This document shows, piece by piece, positions 11,190 to 20,200 of a DNA stretch of 64,000 nt. Source of the stretch: Site-B1 sp963722665 (GTDB lineage: Bacteria; Bacteroidota; Bacteroidia; Flavobacteriales; Flavobacteriaceae). A model generated the notes under the pieces. It did not search any database, was not told where the DNA came from, and was given only the letters and a program-made list of their open reading frames with translations. Made by a program: the position numbers and the translations under genes. The stretch spans positions 129,210 to 193,209 of the forward strand of contig CAVRNW010000013.1 in the NCBI GenBank assembly GCA_963722665.1, given 5' to 3'. Position 1 is the first letter of the stretch. Each line of letters opens with the position of its first letter.

Positions 11190-11432
11190 ATGATAAGACA
11201 ATTTATAAATAAATTAATGAATACTAATAAAGCAAACGACATGAAAGAAGGTACAGTAAAATTTTTCAATAATGCCAAAGGATTTGGTTTTATAAACATT
11301 AAAGATTCTGATGAAGACATCTTTGTACACTCAACAAATCTAATAGACGAGATTAGAGAAAACGATAAAGTAACATTTGACGTAGAAAAAGGAGAAAAAG
11401 GCTTAAGCGCTGTAAAAGTGAGGTTGGCCTAA
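11190..11432 (+). CDS. Cold-shock domain protein (CspA family)
   Basis: An RNA-binding OB-fold protein of the CspA family, acting as an RNA chaperone in the cytoplasm. The domain begins MKEGTVKFF and shows RNP1 KGFGFI and RNP2 DIFVHS, with the LIDEIRENDKVTFDV continuation shared with the second copy at 13984. The listed start adds 17 residues (to NDM) not present in typical CspA proteins, so the ATG at 11241 is a good alternative; no Shine-Dalgarno helps to choose. A strong terminator follows. Together with the neighbouring DEAD-box helicase it looks like a cold-adaptation cluster. Confidence 0.9.
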   Translation: MIRQFINKLMNTNKANDMKEGTVKFFNNAKGFGFINIKDSDEDIFVHSTNLIDEIRENDKVTFDVEKGEKGLSAVKVRLA

Positions 11433-11458
11433 TATAGTTATCCTAAAAAAGTACTTAT

Positions 11459-11489
11459 AAAAAACCATCTTGATTGATGGTTTTTTTGT
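11459..11489 (+). terminator. Rho-independent terminator after csp
   Basis: Stem AAACCATC / GATGGTTT with loop TTGATT, followed by a run of T residues (11479-11487). Confidence 0.8.
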
Positions 11490-11678
11490 TTAATTCTTTT
11501 AGCTGTGAAAATATAAAAGCTAAATATGCTTGGAAAAGAACGTTAGACATTAACTGCTTTTATGAAAATACATACTCTTTAATCAACAAAATAAAAAATC
11601 AGAACTGATTAATATCATTGCATATTCGAATATCATTAAATATTTTAATTCATTAAATACTAAGGTGTTTTTTGAGTC

Positions 11679-12375
11679 ATGTACAAATTTGCTGTCATAT
11701 TATTGGTTACTTTTTTTGCCAAAACCTCAAACGCACAGGATGACTATGCAGCCAAAAGAGAGCGTATGGTTAAAACCCAACTCTTAGCAAGGGATATATT
11801 TGATCCTGTTACACTAAGAGCCATGGGTGAAGTTGAAAGGCATGAGTTTGTGCCAGAATCTATGAAGAAACATGCATATTCTGATGGTCCCTTATCTATT
11901 GGACATAACCAAACTATTTCTCAACCCTATATTGTGGCTTATATGACCCAGGAACTTAAATTGAAGCCCGGGCATCGTGTTCTTGAAATTGGTACAGGTT
12001 CTGGGTATCAGGCAGCAGTATTAGCAACTATAGCAGATTCCGTTTATACAATAGAAATAGTTGAACCCTTAGGGCTAATTGCTGATAAACGATTAAAGCG
12101 ATTGGGCTATAAAAACGTTCGAACTAAAATAGGTGATGGTTATCACGGTTGGCCGGACAAAGCTCCTTTTGATGCCATAATTGTAACAGCAGCAGTAAAT
12201 GTTATTCCACCGGCATTAATAGATCAATTGGCCGAGGGTGGACGCATGATCATTCCAGTAGGTCAATCCAGATATTACCACAATCTGGTTCTAGTTACCA
12301 GGAAAAAGTGATAAAATAAAAACTGAAAAAAGAATTCCGGTTGCTTTTGTACCGTTTACTAGGAATAAAGAATAA
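11679..12375 (+). CDS. pcm: Exported protein-L-isoaspartate O-methyltransferase, C-terminus frameshifted
   Basis: A SAM-dependent repair methyltransferase acting on L-isoaspartyl residues of damaged proteins. It has a signal peptide (MYKFAVILLVTFFAKTSNAQ), so it is predicted to be periplasmic, unlike the classical cytosolic enzyme. The family landmarks are IGHNQTISQPYIVAYM and the SAM motif VLEIGTGSGYQAAVLA. The open frame stops at 12311 after VTRKK. In the next frame the sequence continues IKTEKRIPVAFVPFTRNKE to a stop at 12375, matching the conserved PIMT ending (VRFVPL in E. coli). One extra A in the run at 12303-12307 explains this. Restored length is about 231 residues. Confidence 0.85.
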
Positions 12376-12380
12376 TACAG

Positions 12381-12460
12381 AATATACTATAATGTATCGT
12401 TTGTCGCCTGTCTCGAACAAAGTTGAAGCATAGGAGGGAATCATCATGTGTGTGAAATGA
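12381..12460. repeat. Dispersed intergenic repeat, copy 2 (most compact)
   Basis: Left module TATACTATAATGTATCG, then CGCCTGTCTCGAAC, GTTGAAGCATAGGAGGGAAT and right module GTGTGTGAAATGA. At 80 bases this is the shortest complete copy and lies directly after pcm, before the helicase gene. Confidence 0.65.
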
Positions 12461-12530
12461 TTTATTAAAATAATCTTACAGACAGTACATCCTGTAAAAG
12501 TGTCCTTATCTTTATCAAAAATTATTCTTT

Positions 12531-13868
12531 ATGTTAAACCACTTTTCAGATTTAGGTATTAGTACAGAATTACAAGAAAGTCTGGCGGCTATAAAAATTA
12601 CTGTTCCTACAGATATTCAAAAAAAAGTAATTCCGGTACTATTAGATCAAAAAGAAGATCTAGTTGCTTTAGCAAAAACAGGAACAGGTAAAACAGTGGC
12701 TTTTGGGGTACCATTATTGCAAATAATTAATGTAGAAAACACCAATATTCAAGCCGTAATTCTGGCTCCAACCAGAGAGTTAGGCCAGCAGATATATAAC
12801 AATTTAGAGTTGTTTGCAGCACATAGCCCTAAAATATCTATCGCTTCCGTTTGTGGTGGTGTTCCTATAAAACCTCAAATAGAACGCTTAAAAATAGACA
12901 CCCACATTATTGTTGCTACTCCGGGTCGATTGGCAGATCTGGTAAAACGTGAAGCCATCAATATAAAAAACATCTCTTATCTTATTTTAGATGAAGCAGA
13001 TGAAATGGTGAGTGCCTTAAAAGAAGGATTGGACAGTATTATAAAAGAGATCCCAAAATCCAGAAGAACCTTACTATTTACAGCTACAATGCCGGGAGCC
13101 ATAAAACAATTGGTTCAAAATTATATGTCAAAACATGTGGTGCAAATTGAAGCAGATATGACCACTGTAGGTCACCAGGGTATAGATCATCAATATGTGG
13201 TTGTAGAACCTATAGAAAAACTAGAGGTATTACTTCATTTTTTAAATTCTAAAGAAGGAGAAAGAGGTGTTATTTTTTGTAAAACCAAAGCAGCGGTTAA
13301 TAAGCTGGCAAAAAATCTGGCGATCAATAAATTTTCTTCCGGAGCTATACATGGTAGTTTAACGCAAGGCATTCGCGATCGTATCATGGGGCAATTCAGA
13401 GAAGGGTTTATTGATATTCTGGTAGCTACAGATCTGGCGGCGCGTGGTATAGATGTAAAAGAAGTTTCGTACGTTGTAAATTATCATTTACCTGATACCT
13501 ACGATGCCTATGTACACAGAAGCGGACGTACAGCCAGAGCAGGAGCCGGTGGTTTATCCTTAACCATTATTCAAAAAGAAGAAGTAGAAGACATAGCCGA
13601 TTTTGAAACCGAGTTAGGCATTAGTTTCAAACCCTTTAAAAAGGCAGATGCCAAAAGTATTGAAGAAAACAATGCGGTATTATGGGCCAGGAAAATATTT
13701 AAAACAAAGCCAAATCGTGAAATATCTGAAGATCTTAAAACAAAAGTAAAAACTATATTTCATCATTTAACCAAGGACGAATTGATAGAAAAAGTACTGG
13801 CAGATCATATTGCACAAAAAAGTACTCATGTCAAACCGGACACTTCTAAAAAGAAAACCAAAAAATAG
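12531..13868 (+). CDS. DEAD-box ATP-dependent RNA helicase
   Basis: A 445-residue DEAD-box helicase that unwinds short RNA duplexes, probably in cold adaptation, ribosome assembly or mRNA turnover. Every core motif is present: Q motif (PTDIQ), I AKTGTGKT, Ia PTRELGQQ, Ib TPGRL, II DEAD, III TAT, IV VIFCKTK, V ATDLAARGID and VI HRSGRTARAG. The C-terminal 90 residues are lysine-rich and end KKKTKK, consistent with non-specific RNA contacts. It lies between two csp genes, as cold-shock helicases often do. TATCTTTA at 12507-12514 is a near-match to the -7 element. The choice between DeaD/CsdA and RhlE-type naming is not decided by the sequence. Confidence 0.92.
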   Translation: MLNHFSDLGISTELQESLAAIKITVPTDIQKKVIPVLLDQKEDLVALAKTGTGKTVAFGVPLLQIINVENTNIQAVILAPTRELGQQIYNNLELFAAHSPKISIASVCGGVPIKPQIERLKIDTHIIVATPGRLADLVKREAINIKNISYLILDEADEMVSALKEGLDSIIKEIPKSRRTLLFTATMPGAIKQLVQNYMSKHVVQIEADMTTVGHQGIDHQYVVVEPIEKLEVLLHFLNSKEGERGVIFCKTKAAVNKLAKNLAINKFSSGAIHGSLTQGIRDRIMGQFREGFIDILVATDLAARGIDVKEVSYVVNYHLPDTYDAYVHRSGRTARAGAGGLSLTIIQKEEVEDIADFETELGISFKPFKKADAKSIEENNAVLWARKIFKTKPNREISEDLKTKVKTIFHHLTKDELIEKVLADHIAQKSTHVKPDTSKKKTKK

Positions 13869-13887
13869 ATGCTATTATTATTTTTCT

Positions 13888-13895
13888 TAAATTTG
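13888..13895 (+). promoter_or_regulatory. Putative promoter (-7 TAAATTTG) for the second cold-shock gene
   Basis: Exact TAnnTTTG match 88 bases before the ATG at 13984, within the 115-base gap after the helicase gene. No convincing -33 element is visible. Confidence 0.35.
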
Positions 13896-13983
13896 CAGCA
13901 ATACTTTTAAAAACAAGGTGTTAAATAATTTGTGGCATCATGTTTGAGTACTAATTAGTAATTATTAAATTAAATATAATATT

Positions 13984-14175
13984 ATGAGTAAAGGAACAGT
14001 AAAATTTTTCAACAATGCCAAAGGATTTGGCTTTATAACTGAAGAAGGAGTTGAAAAAGATCACTTTGTACACATTTCTGGATTAATTGACGAAATTCGC
14101 GAAGGCGACCAAGTTGAGTTTGATCTTGCAGAAGGTAACAAAGGATTAAACGCAGTGAACGTAAAAGTTATCTAA
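13984..14175 (+). CDS. cspA: Cold-shock protein CspA family
   Basis: A single-domain cold-shock protein of 63 residues, the usual CspA length. It starts MSKGTVKFFNNAKGFGFI, containing RNP1 (KGFGFI), with RNP2 as HFVHIS and a conserved DQVEFDLAEGNKG end. It binds single-stranded RNA or DNA in the cytoplasm and melts secondary structure in mRNA at low temperature. It is the closest relative in the window of the protein at 11190-11432. It has its own promoter candidate and a strong terminator, so it is probably transcribed alone as well as by read-through from the helicase gene. Confidence 0.95.
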   Translation: MSKGTVKFFNNAKGFGFITEEGVEKDHFVHISGLIDEIREGDQVEFDLAEGNKGLNAVNVKVI

Positions 14176-14195
14176 ACATATACTTTAAGTTTTAC

Positions 14196-14227
14196 AAAAG
14201 CCCATCAAAATTGATGGGCTTTTTTTA
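14196..14227 (+). terminator. Rho-independent terminator after cspA
   Basis: Perfect stem AAAGCCCATCAA / TTGATGGGCTTT with loop AA, followed by T residues. Confidence 0.85.
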
Positions 14228-14390
14228 TGGCCAATCCCAAATAGTATTATATTAGGAGGGGAGACAGAACTGTTTGAAATCACAATAAATTATTAGAGAT
14301 ATACACAATTACCGTATTCACGTAACCACCTTCTTACGGTATTTTGTAAATTTAAGTTCTATTTTCACATGTTTATCTAAATTTTAAGGA

Positions 14391-14615
14391 ATGAAAAAAA
14401 TAAAAAATGTAATTGTTGTTGGACTAGTTGCGATAATGCTTTCAAGTTGCGCAACAGTATTTGGAGGAAAAGTTACGGCGCATCAAAGAACAAAACCAAA
14501 AGCAGGAGAGCAGCAAAGAGAGATTAGAGTTGTTGCTTTAATTGCCGATATTATACTTTTTTTGCCGGGAACGATTGTTGATTTTGCTACCGGAGCGATC
14601 TATAAACCTAAATAA
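14391..14615 (+). CDS. Small lipoprotein
   Basis: A 74-residue lipoprotein. A short signal peptide ends in the lipobox LSSC (cysteine near residue 20), followed by ATVFGG, a motif frequent in small YceK-like lipoproteins. The C-terminus (ALIADIILFLPGTIVDF) is hydrophobic and could lie on or in the membrane. The sequence resembles a widespread Bacteroidota family without known role. It is the first of four short, unrelated plus-strand genes separated by spacers without genes. Confidence 0.75.
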   Translation: MKKIKNVIVVGLVAIMLSSCATVFGGKVTAHQRTKPKAGEQQREIRVVALIADIILFLPGTIVDFATGAIYKPK

Positions 14616-14671
14616 TAGCTTTGCACAACATTTGATCAAATAATCATAGTCCTAACAATATATTAATCTGA

Positions 14672-15235
14672 ATGAAAAAAATCTTACTGACCCTAACTCT
14701 TTGCGGACTAACTTTAATTGCAAAATCACAAAATGCAAGTGTTGAACAATCAACTTTCGGAATCCAAACGGGATTTTTAGGAATTTGGGTGCATAATGAG
14801 TCAAAACTATCAAATCAATTCGCTTTAAGAAGTGAACTTGGACTTGACGCAGGGATATATGGAAATAATGCTAATGATATTGATGGATTTTTACTCACAC
14901 CTACCATAACATTAGAACTTCGTTGGTATTACAATTTAAATAAAAGAGAAAAGAAATCAAGACGAATCGATGGAAATAGTGGAAATTTCATTTCCCTAAA
15001 AACATCATATCATCCTGACTGGTTTGTAATCGCTAATGAAGACAATATTAATTTTATAAGTGATATTTTTATAATTCCAACTTGGGGAATAAGAAGACAT
15101 GTTGGAAGTCATTTCACTTATGAAACAGGAATTGGAATTGGGTATATCCATTACTTTAAAGAGGACAATGTGATTTTACTAAATGAGAGCGATGTTGCTG
15201 TAAACTTGCATTTAAGAATTGGATATAGATTTTAA
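14672..15235 (+). CDS. Secreted or outer-membrane beta-barrel-like protein
   Basis: A 187-residue protein with signal peptide MKKILLTLTLCGLTLIAKSQ. The remainder alternates hydrophobic and polar residues in short strands (TPTITLELRWYYNL, HFTYETGIGIGYIHYF) and ends with an aromatic strand VNLHLRIGYRF, the typical C-terminus of a small outer-membrane barrel. No enzyme motif is visible. It follows the small lipoprotein gene by 56 bases, and co-transcription is possible. The function is unknown. Confidence 0.7.
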   Translation: MKKILLTLTLCGLTLIAKSQNASVEQSTFGIQTGFLGIWVHNESKLSNQFALRSELGLDAGIYGNNANDIDGFLLTPTITLELRWYYNLNKREKKSRRIDGNSGNFISLKTSYHPDWFVIANEDNINFISDIFIIPTWGIRRHVGSHFTYETGIGIGYIHYFKEDNVILLNESDVAVNLHLRIGYRF

Positions 15236-15250
15236 CAACCTAATAAAAAC

Positions 15251-15331
15251 GTGGTTCAACAAAGCGATGAACCTAGACCTGTTTGGAATGATTATAAACA
15301 CATCGATACGATACTAAAAAAGTATGCTTAA
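15251..15331 (+). pseudogene. Possible 3' gene remnant
   Basis: Directly after the stop of the barrel gene, the same frame reads VVQQSDEPRPVWNDYKHIDT then ILKKYA and a stop. It has the composition of a normal protein C-terminus but no start codon and no body. This may be the leftover end of a deleted gene; chance is not excluded. Confidence 0.2.
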
Positions 15332-15438
15332 GGATGCAAAATATTGGTATGTAAACAAGTTGTGCTTAAGTTGTTGAGCAGCAATACGGAAATTGAAATT
15401 GAATATTTAACAAAACTATGAACTATAAAAATTAGATT

Positions 15439-15651
15439 ATGGATGTATTACTAAAAGACACTTCTCACCCTCTAATCTGGTATAGTATTATATTTTTAAT
15501 AATAGGATTGGAAATTTATACTATGATTGACATTATGAAAAGTTCATTCAAAAAGAACGTCTATTATAAGTGGTTTTTAGTCGTCTCTTTTGTTCCGATT
15601 TTAGGTCCGATTTTATACCTATTTATCGGAAGAAAGCTAAAACTGAATTAA
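15439..15651 (+). CDS. PLDc_N-domain small membrane protein
   Basis: A 70-residue protein with two hydrophobic helices (about residues 12-32 and 45-63). The second ends in the pattern FVPILGPILYLFIGRK, typical of the PLDc_N domain (phospholipase D/nuclease N-terminal membrane anchor), which often occurs as a stand-alone small protein. An inner-membrane location is likely; the function of stand-alone members is unknown. The gene is isolated, with a spacer of about 200 bases on each side. Confidence 0.7.
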   Translation: MDVLLKDTSHPLIWYSIIFLIIGLEIYTMIDIMKSSFKKNVYYKWFLVVSFVPILGPILYLFIGRKLKLN

Positions 15652-15701
15652 TAAACCTACGCACAACACGATGTATGCACCATTACCGGGTCTGCGATTC
15701 T

Positions 15702-15727
15702 CTGGAAAATCCCCAAAGATTTTCCAG
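15702..15727. other. Perfect 10-bp hairpin in spacer between small genes
   Basis: CTGGAAAATC and GATTTTCCAG flank a 6-base loop (CCCAAA). A second, shorter inverted repeat (TTGAGC / GCTCAA) lies about 25 bases on (15749-15774). No T run follows, so it is not a classical terminator. The spacer 15652-15823 holds no gene. Confidence 0.5.
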
Positions 15728-15823
15728 CGGAGTTTTGTATTTTTAATGGGTTGAGCTTTAACACACAGCGGCTCAAACACATAAACGTTACCTAAAATTG
15801 TTGAATGAAATAAAAATAATATC

Positions 15824-16114
15824 ATGAATAATACAAACAAATCTTTGCACAACGGATTTTATCTCGGATTGATATCTTCATTTCTTTTTATTGCTTTAAT
15901 GATTTTTATGAAATATTTCTATCGATTACTGAACGATTTTGACACAATAGTATTTGGAATATTGGCTTTGTCAATTGGGTTTATTTCAACTTTAGGATTA
16001 ATTAAGTCAACTAAAGAACCTAATACAAATAAGAAAATCATTGGAATGGTATTGAATATTGGTTTTGTTTTGATGTTTCTTTATGCAATAATTTCATATG
16101 TCTTTGACATTTAA
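15824..16114 (+). CDS. Small three-helix membrane protein
   Basis: A 96-residue hydrophobic protein with three predicted membrane helices at about residues 11-30, 39-60 and 73-94. No conserved catalytic or metal-binding motif is visible and I do not recognise the family. It is the last of the short plus-strand genes between the cold-shock cluster and the surface operon, and is convergent with the PorP/SprF gene. Confidence 0.65.
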   Translation: MNNTNKSLHNGFYLGLISSFLFIALMIFMKYFYRLLNDFDTIVFGILALSIGFISTLGLIKSTKEPNTNKKIIGMVLNIGFVLMFLYAIISYVFDI

Positions 16115-16252
16115 TAATTATTCACAAACTATCTGATTTGTTATCTAAAATTACAGATTGTAAACTTAAGACGTGTATAATTCAATGCTTTATCAGTGTC
16201 TACTCATAAAATTGTATTCATGTCATTCCAATTGTTTTTTTAACACGACCCA

Positions 16253-17254
16253 TTAATAATTGGTTCCTGCCTTTCTATGGGTTTTCCAGCTTGTACCCTT
16301 GGTACATGCACAATTACTGGCGCCTTGCAAGAAATCTACCCCTATAGTAATGGAGTGCGTTCCTGAGTTGTACCCTGCAAGATCATTTATAGTAAATTGA
16401 TACGAATAGGCAAAATAAAACTTGTTCTTCGCGATGCCGGCCATAGGCCCAATGTTTAATGGTGTAAAAAACTGATCGTTTAAAAAACGGTAAGAACCAC
16501 CTACCCAAAAATAATCTTCATATCTGTTAAATTGTCGAAATTTAAAGTTTACATCTGTTGATGATCGCTTGTCACTCCAGTACATTTGATAGAATACAGA
16601 GGGTTCATATTCAATATTTTTGTTGTCTCTGCTTGTAAGTATAAGCCCTGAGTAGACTTGAAAATTAAGAAGGTCACCGGGTTCTGCACCGGTAAATTCA
16701 TCAAGATCCTTTTTTAGAAGATTACTGGCATTCAAACTTAAATAAAAGTCTTGAAAACGATACAGGAATCCGACATCAAAATTGTGGTTTGATTGCGATC
16801 GGTCACCTGTAATTCCAGGATCTACAATAGGCGTTCCATCAATATTTTCAAAGTTTTCTATGGCAATTCTAAAACTGTTAAGGTTGTAGGACAGTCCTAA
16901 AGATAAAAACATCTTTTGGGTGTAGCTCAGCGTTAAATGATGGGCAAAAGAGAATTTCACACCTTTTTGCAGTGTATTTCCATTTTTATCGTTGTAAAGC
17001 GATAGTCCAACACCGGTACGGTCAGAGATCCTGAAATTGGCATATAAGGCTTGGTTGTCAGGCGCATCCTGAATGCCTACCCATTGGGTCAATCCGTTAA
17101 CCCTGACACTTAAATTGTCTCCAATCCCTGCATAGGTTGGTGATATAACAAAATCATTATCGGCCAAATATTGTGTCCACACAGGTAAATTGAGCTCTTG
17201 TGCGTAGCCCCAAGTACCCGCCAATAAAAGAATATATAGTATAAATTTTTTCAT
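16253..17254 (-). CDS. PorP/SprF family type IX secretion outer-membrane protein
   Basis: A 333-residue protein with signal peptide MKKFILYILLLAGTWGYAQ. The early NDFVISPTYAGI motif, LFLSLGLSYNLNSF-type strands and SNHNFDVGFLYRF are typical of PorP/SprF, an outer-membrane barrel family. SprF-type members are needed for surface export of a partner giant adhesin. The gene is the last of the surface operon and lies 29 bases after the giant adhesin gene, the usual sprB-sprF order. The partner is therefore inferred to be the adhesin at 17284-25495. The C-terminus carries a CACTKG segment as in other family members. Confidence 0.88.
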   Translation of the reverse strand: MKKFILYILLLAGTWGYAQELNLPVWTQYLADNDFVISPTYAGIGDNLSVRVNGLTQWVGIQDAPDNQALYANFRISDRTGVGLSLYNDKNGNTLQKGVKFSFAHHLTLSYTQKMFLSLGLSYNLNSFRIAIENFENIDGTPIVDPGITGDRSQSNHNFDVGFLYRFQDFYLSLNASNLLKKDLDEFTGAEPGDLLNFQVYSGLILTSRDNKNIEYEPSVFYQMYWSDKRSSTDVNFKFRQFNRYEDYFWVGGSYRFLNDQFFTPLNIGPMAGIAKNKFYFAYSYQFTINDLAGYNSGTHSITIGVDFLQGASNCACTKGTSWKTHRKAGTNY

Positions 17255-17283
17255 CTTCTCAATTTTAAATTCTTAAGACACAA

Positions 17284-20200
17284 TTACCTGTAAAGTGTAA
17301 AATGTCCAACATACTCCCTGTTTAATGCTGAGCTGTTTGGTTTAACTACATACCAATAGTCACCTGTAGGAAGTTCGGTACCATTATATGTTCCATCCCA
17401 ATATTCACCAACACGTAAGGTGGCTATCTTACGGCCGTATCTGTCAAAAATGTCAAAGGTTAGGTTAGGGTATAGTTCTTCACATTCAACGGTCCATCCA
17501 TCGGAAGTACCATCGTCATTAGGCGTAAAATATTCCGGGATACAAGGCTCTATGATCTCCATTTCTATTTGAGCAGCTGTTAAGCATCCGGCACTATCGG
17601 TTACAACAACCAGGTACATTCCAGATTCAGAAACAATAAATGTATTGTTGTTACCATGATCTATATCATTCACGGTATATTGATAGCCTCCTGTACCGCC
17701 TTCGGCATTCGCAACGATTTCACCGGCTTCATTACCTGCAACCAGTACCAGTGATAAAGGCTCATAATCTTCAATGACAAACACATCGGTCGTTTGAATA
17801 CAACCATTGGTATGTCTTACATCTATATAGTGATCTGTTCCCGGTATAACATTTGTAAATACATTACTAGCCTGGTAAGTTCCTCCATTTAAAGAATAAT
17901 CCAAATCTGAAGGGTCTACCGTATTTTCATCTACTAAAACCGTTACAACATTACTCAGGGATTTATCTTCGCAGATGTATTCAATTTCCACAATAGGGTC
18001 TATGCTTACAGATTCCGGGAAGGTAATATTCCATTCAGATTCACAATCCTGTACATCACGAACAAAAACCGTATGGTCACCACCACCTAGTCCAGTAAAA
18101 TCAAATGTAGTTTGACCTGTAGCACCATTAGTGTAAGGGCCATCATAGGAATCTAAACTCACGCTATATGGTAATGTGCCACCGGAAATATCAATACTGA
18201 ATTCACCATTGGCATCACCTGCACAGGTTTCTTCAAAAATTGAATTTGGAACAATAGTGAGCATTACGGGATCCGGATCTGTTACGGTAAAACTGAAAGT
18301 TAAATAGCAACCTAATACATCCTGAACGATGACATCATAATCACCGGAAGCTAAATTCTCAAAATTATTGGTTTCAAAAAATTGATCGAATTGTGGCGAA
18401 ATGGCGTACTTGATTATTCCTGTTCCTCCTGTCACGTTGATCACTAACACGCCATTGTCATCTCCGCTACAGGTTACATTACTAACCGTATAATTTAATT
18501 CTAACGGCGCACTTGGCTCAGTAATGGTAATTGGTGCTGAAGCAGTGAAGCAATCATCACTGTCAACATTCACTACGTATGTTCCAGCAACCAACTCGGT
18601 AAATACTCCCGGACTATTTTGTGTTGCAGGAATTGTATTGCCTGCCGTATCCTGTAAGGTATACACATAATTTCCTAAACCACCTTGTGCAGTTGCGACT
18701 ATAGAACCTGAATTATCACCGGTACAATTAATTGTAGGGTTTTCTGATTCTAAATTGATTATCAGATCCGGTAACGGATCAATTGTAATTTCGTTGGACA
18801 TTACAGCATTACAACCATTGGCATCTCTCACATAATACTCATAAGTTCCTGTTGGAACAGAAAAAGTTATTGATGATGCAAAAGTTCCCAGAACTGGCGT
18901 AAACGTACTATTATTGCTATACGTATAGGTTCCGGTTCCACCAGTCGCACTTAAAGTAAGTGTCGATTCTGTTAGACAGGTTTGTGATGTTGCTTTCACC
19001 AAACTCGCATCAATTTCAGTAGGCTGATCAATAACGATATCTAATGATGTCAAGAGACATTCAGAACCATCACTTATAGTGACAGAATAGGTTCCTGCAC
19101 CTAAATTAGTAAACACGTTTGAGGTTTGCGGCCCTGAAGTACTTGGAGTAGGTAAAATAGTATTCAGCGTAAAGATAAAATCAGTTCCCTGGCCTCCGGT
19201 TATATTCGTCATTGTTATGGACGCATTTTGATCTCCAAAACAATCTAACAATGTTGTATTTGGAGTAAATGTGGCATTTATTGGTAATGGCTCAACAAGC
19301 GTCACATCAACAGAAGCGATACAGTTTTCTGCATCTCTCACATTTACGGTATAAGTACCTGCGGCTAAGTCTGTAAATGTACCATTGGACGAATATGCTA
19401 CGGTCGCAGCACCTGTCAATTCATATTCATAATCACCCCAACCACCTGAGGCGATTGCAGTAATAGTTCCTTGACTATTGTCACAGGTGACATTAGATGT
19501 TTCTGTTGCAATAAGTGTTAAGGTTTCAGCCGGAGACTTAATGATCACACTGGCTGTTGCTGCACAATACGGACTTTCGGTTTCTGTAATGGTAACTGTG
19601 AAACTTCCGGCAAACATGCCTGTAACTGTTTCAGGATTTGTAGATGTATTGGCATTGACAACTCCGGTTACAGAAGTTCCCGAACTATCGAATACTTCAT
19701 AAGTATAAGCCCCGGAATATCCGGCAACATCTATTTCAAATGAACTCGTATCACCAAAACAACTTACTAAGGTAGGCGAAGTGGTAAAAGTAGGAGGAAT
19801 AGCTTCCTGTAAAGAAATAGTCACCTCATCAGTACACGTAGTTACAGTATCTGTTATTGTTATGGTATATAATCCGGATGGTACGCCTGAGAATATGTTT
19901 CCAGTCAAAGTTATTGATCCCGGATTCGGATTTATGATATAGGTGAAAGTACCTGAACCTCCGGAAACATTAATGGTTATTTCACCATCATCATTGTTAC
20001 ATGTAGGTAATGTAGTTATATCCGGCTTTATTTCTAAAGGAGCCGATATATCAACCGATACTAAATTTCCGCAACCATTGGCATCCTGAATTTCAATAGT
20101 ATGAATTCCAGAAAATAAATTCGATATCGTAAATGGTTCAGCAAGTGATTGATAAGCACCGCCATCTATACTATAACTATATGGTGCTATACCTGCAGTA

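Noticed and set aside
15652..15823. Integron attC site between small genes
   Set aside because: A hairpin is present, but no matching RYYYAAC and GTTRRRY core pair was found and no integrase is in the window.
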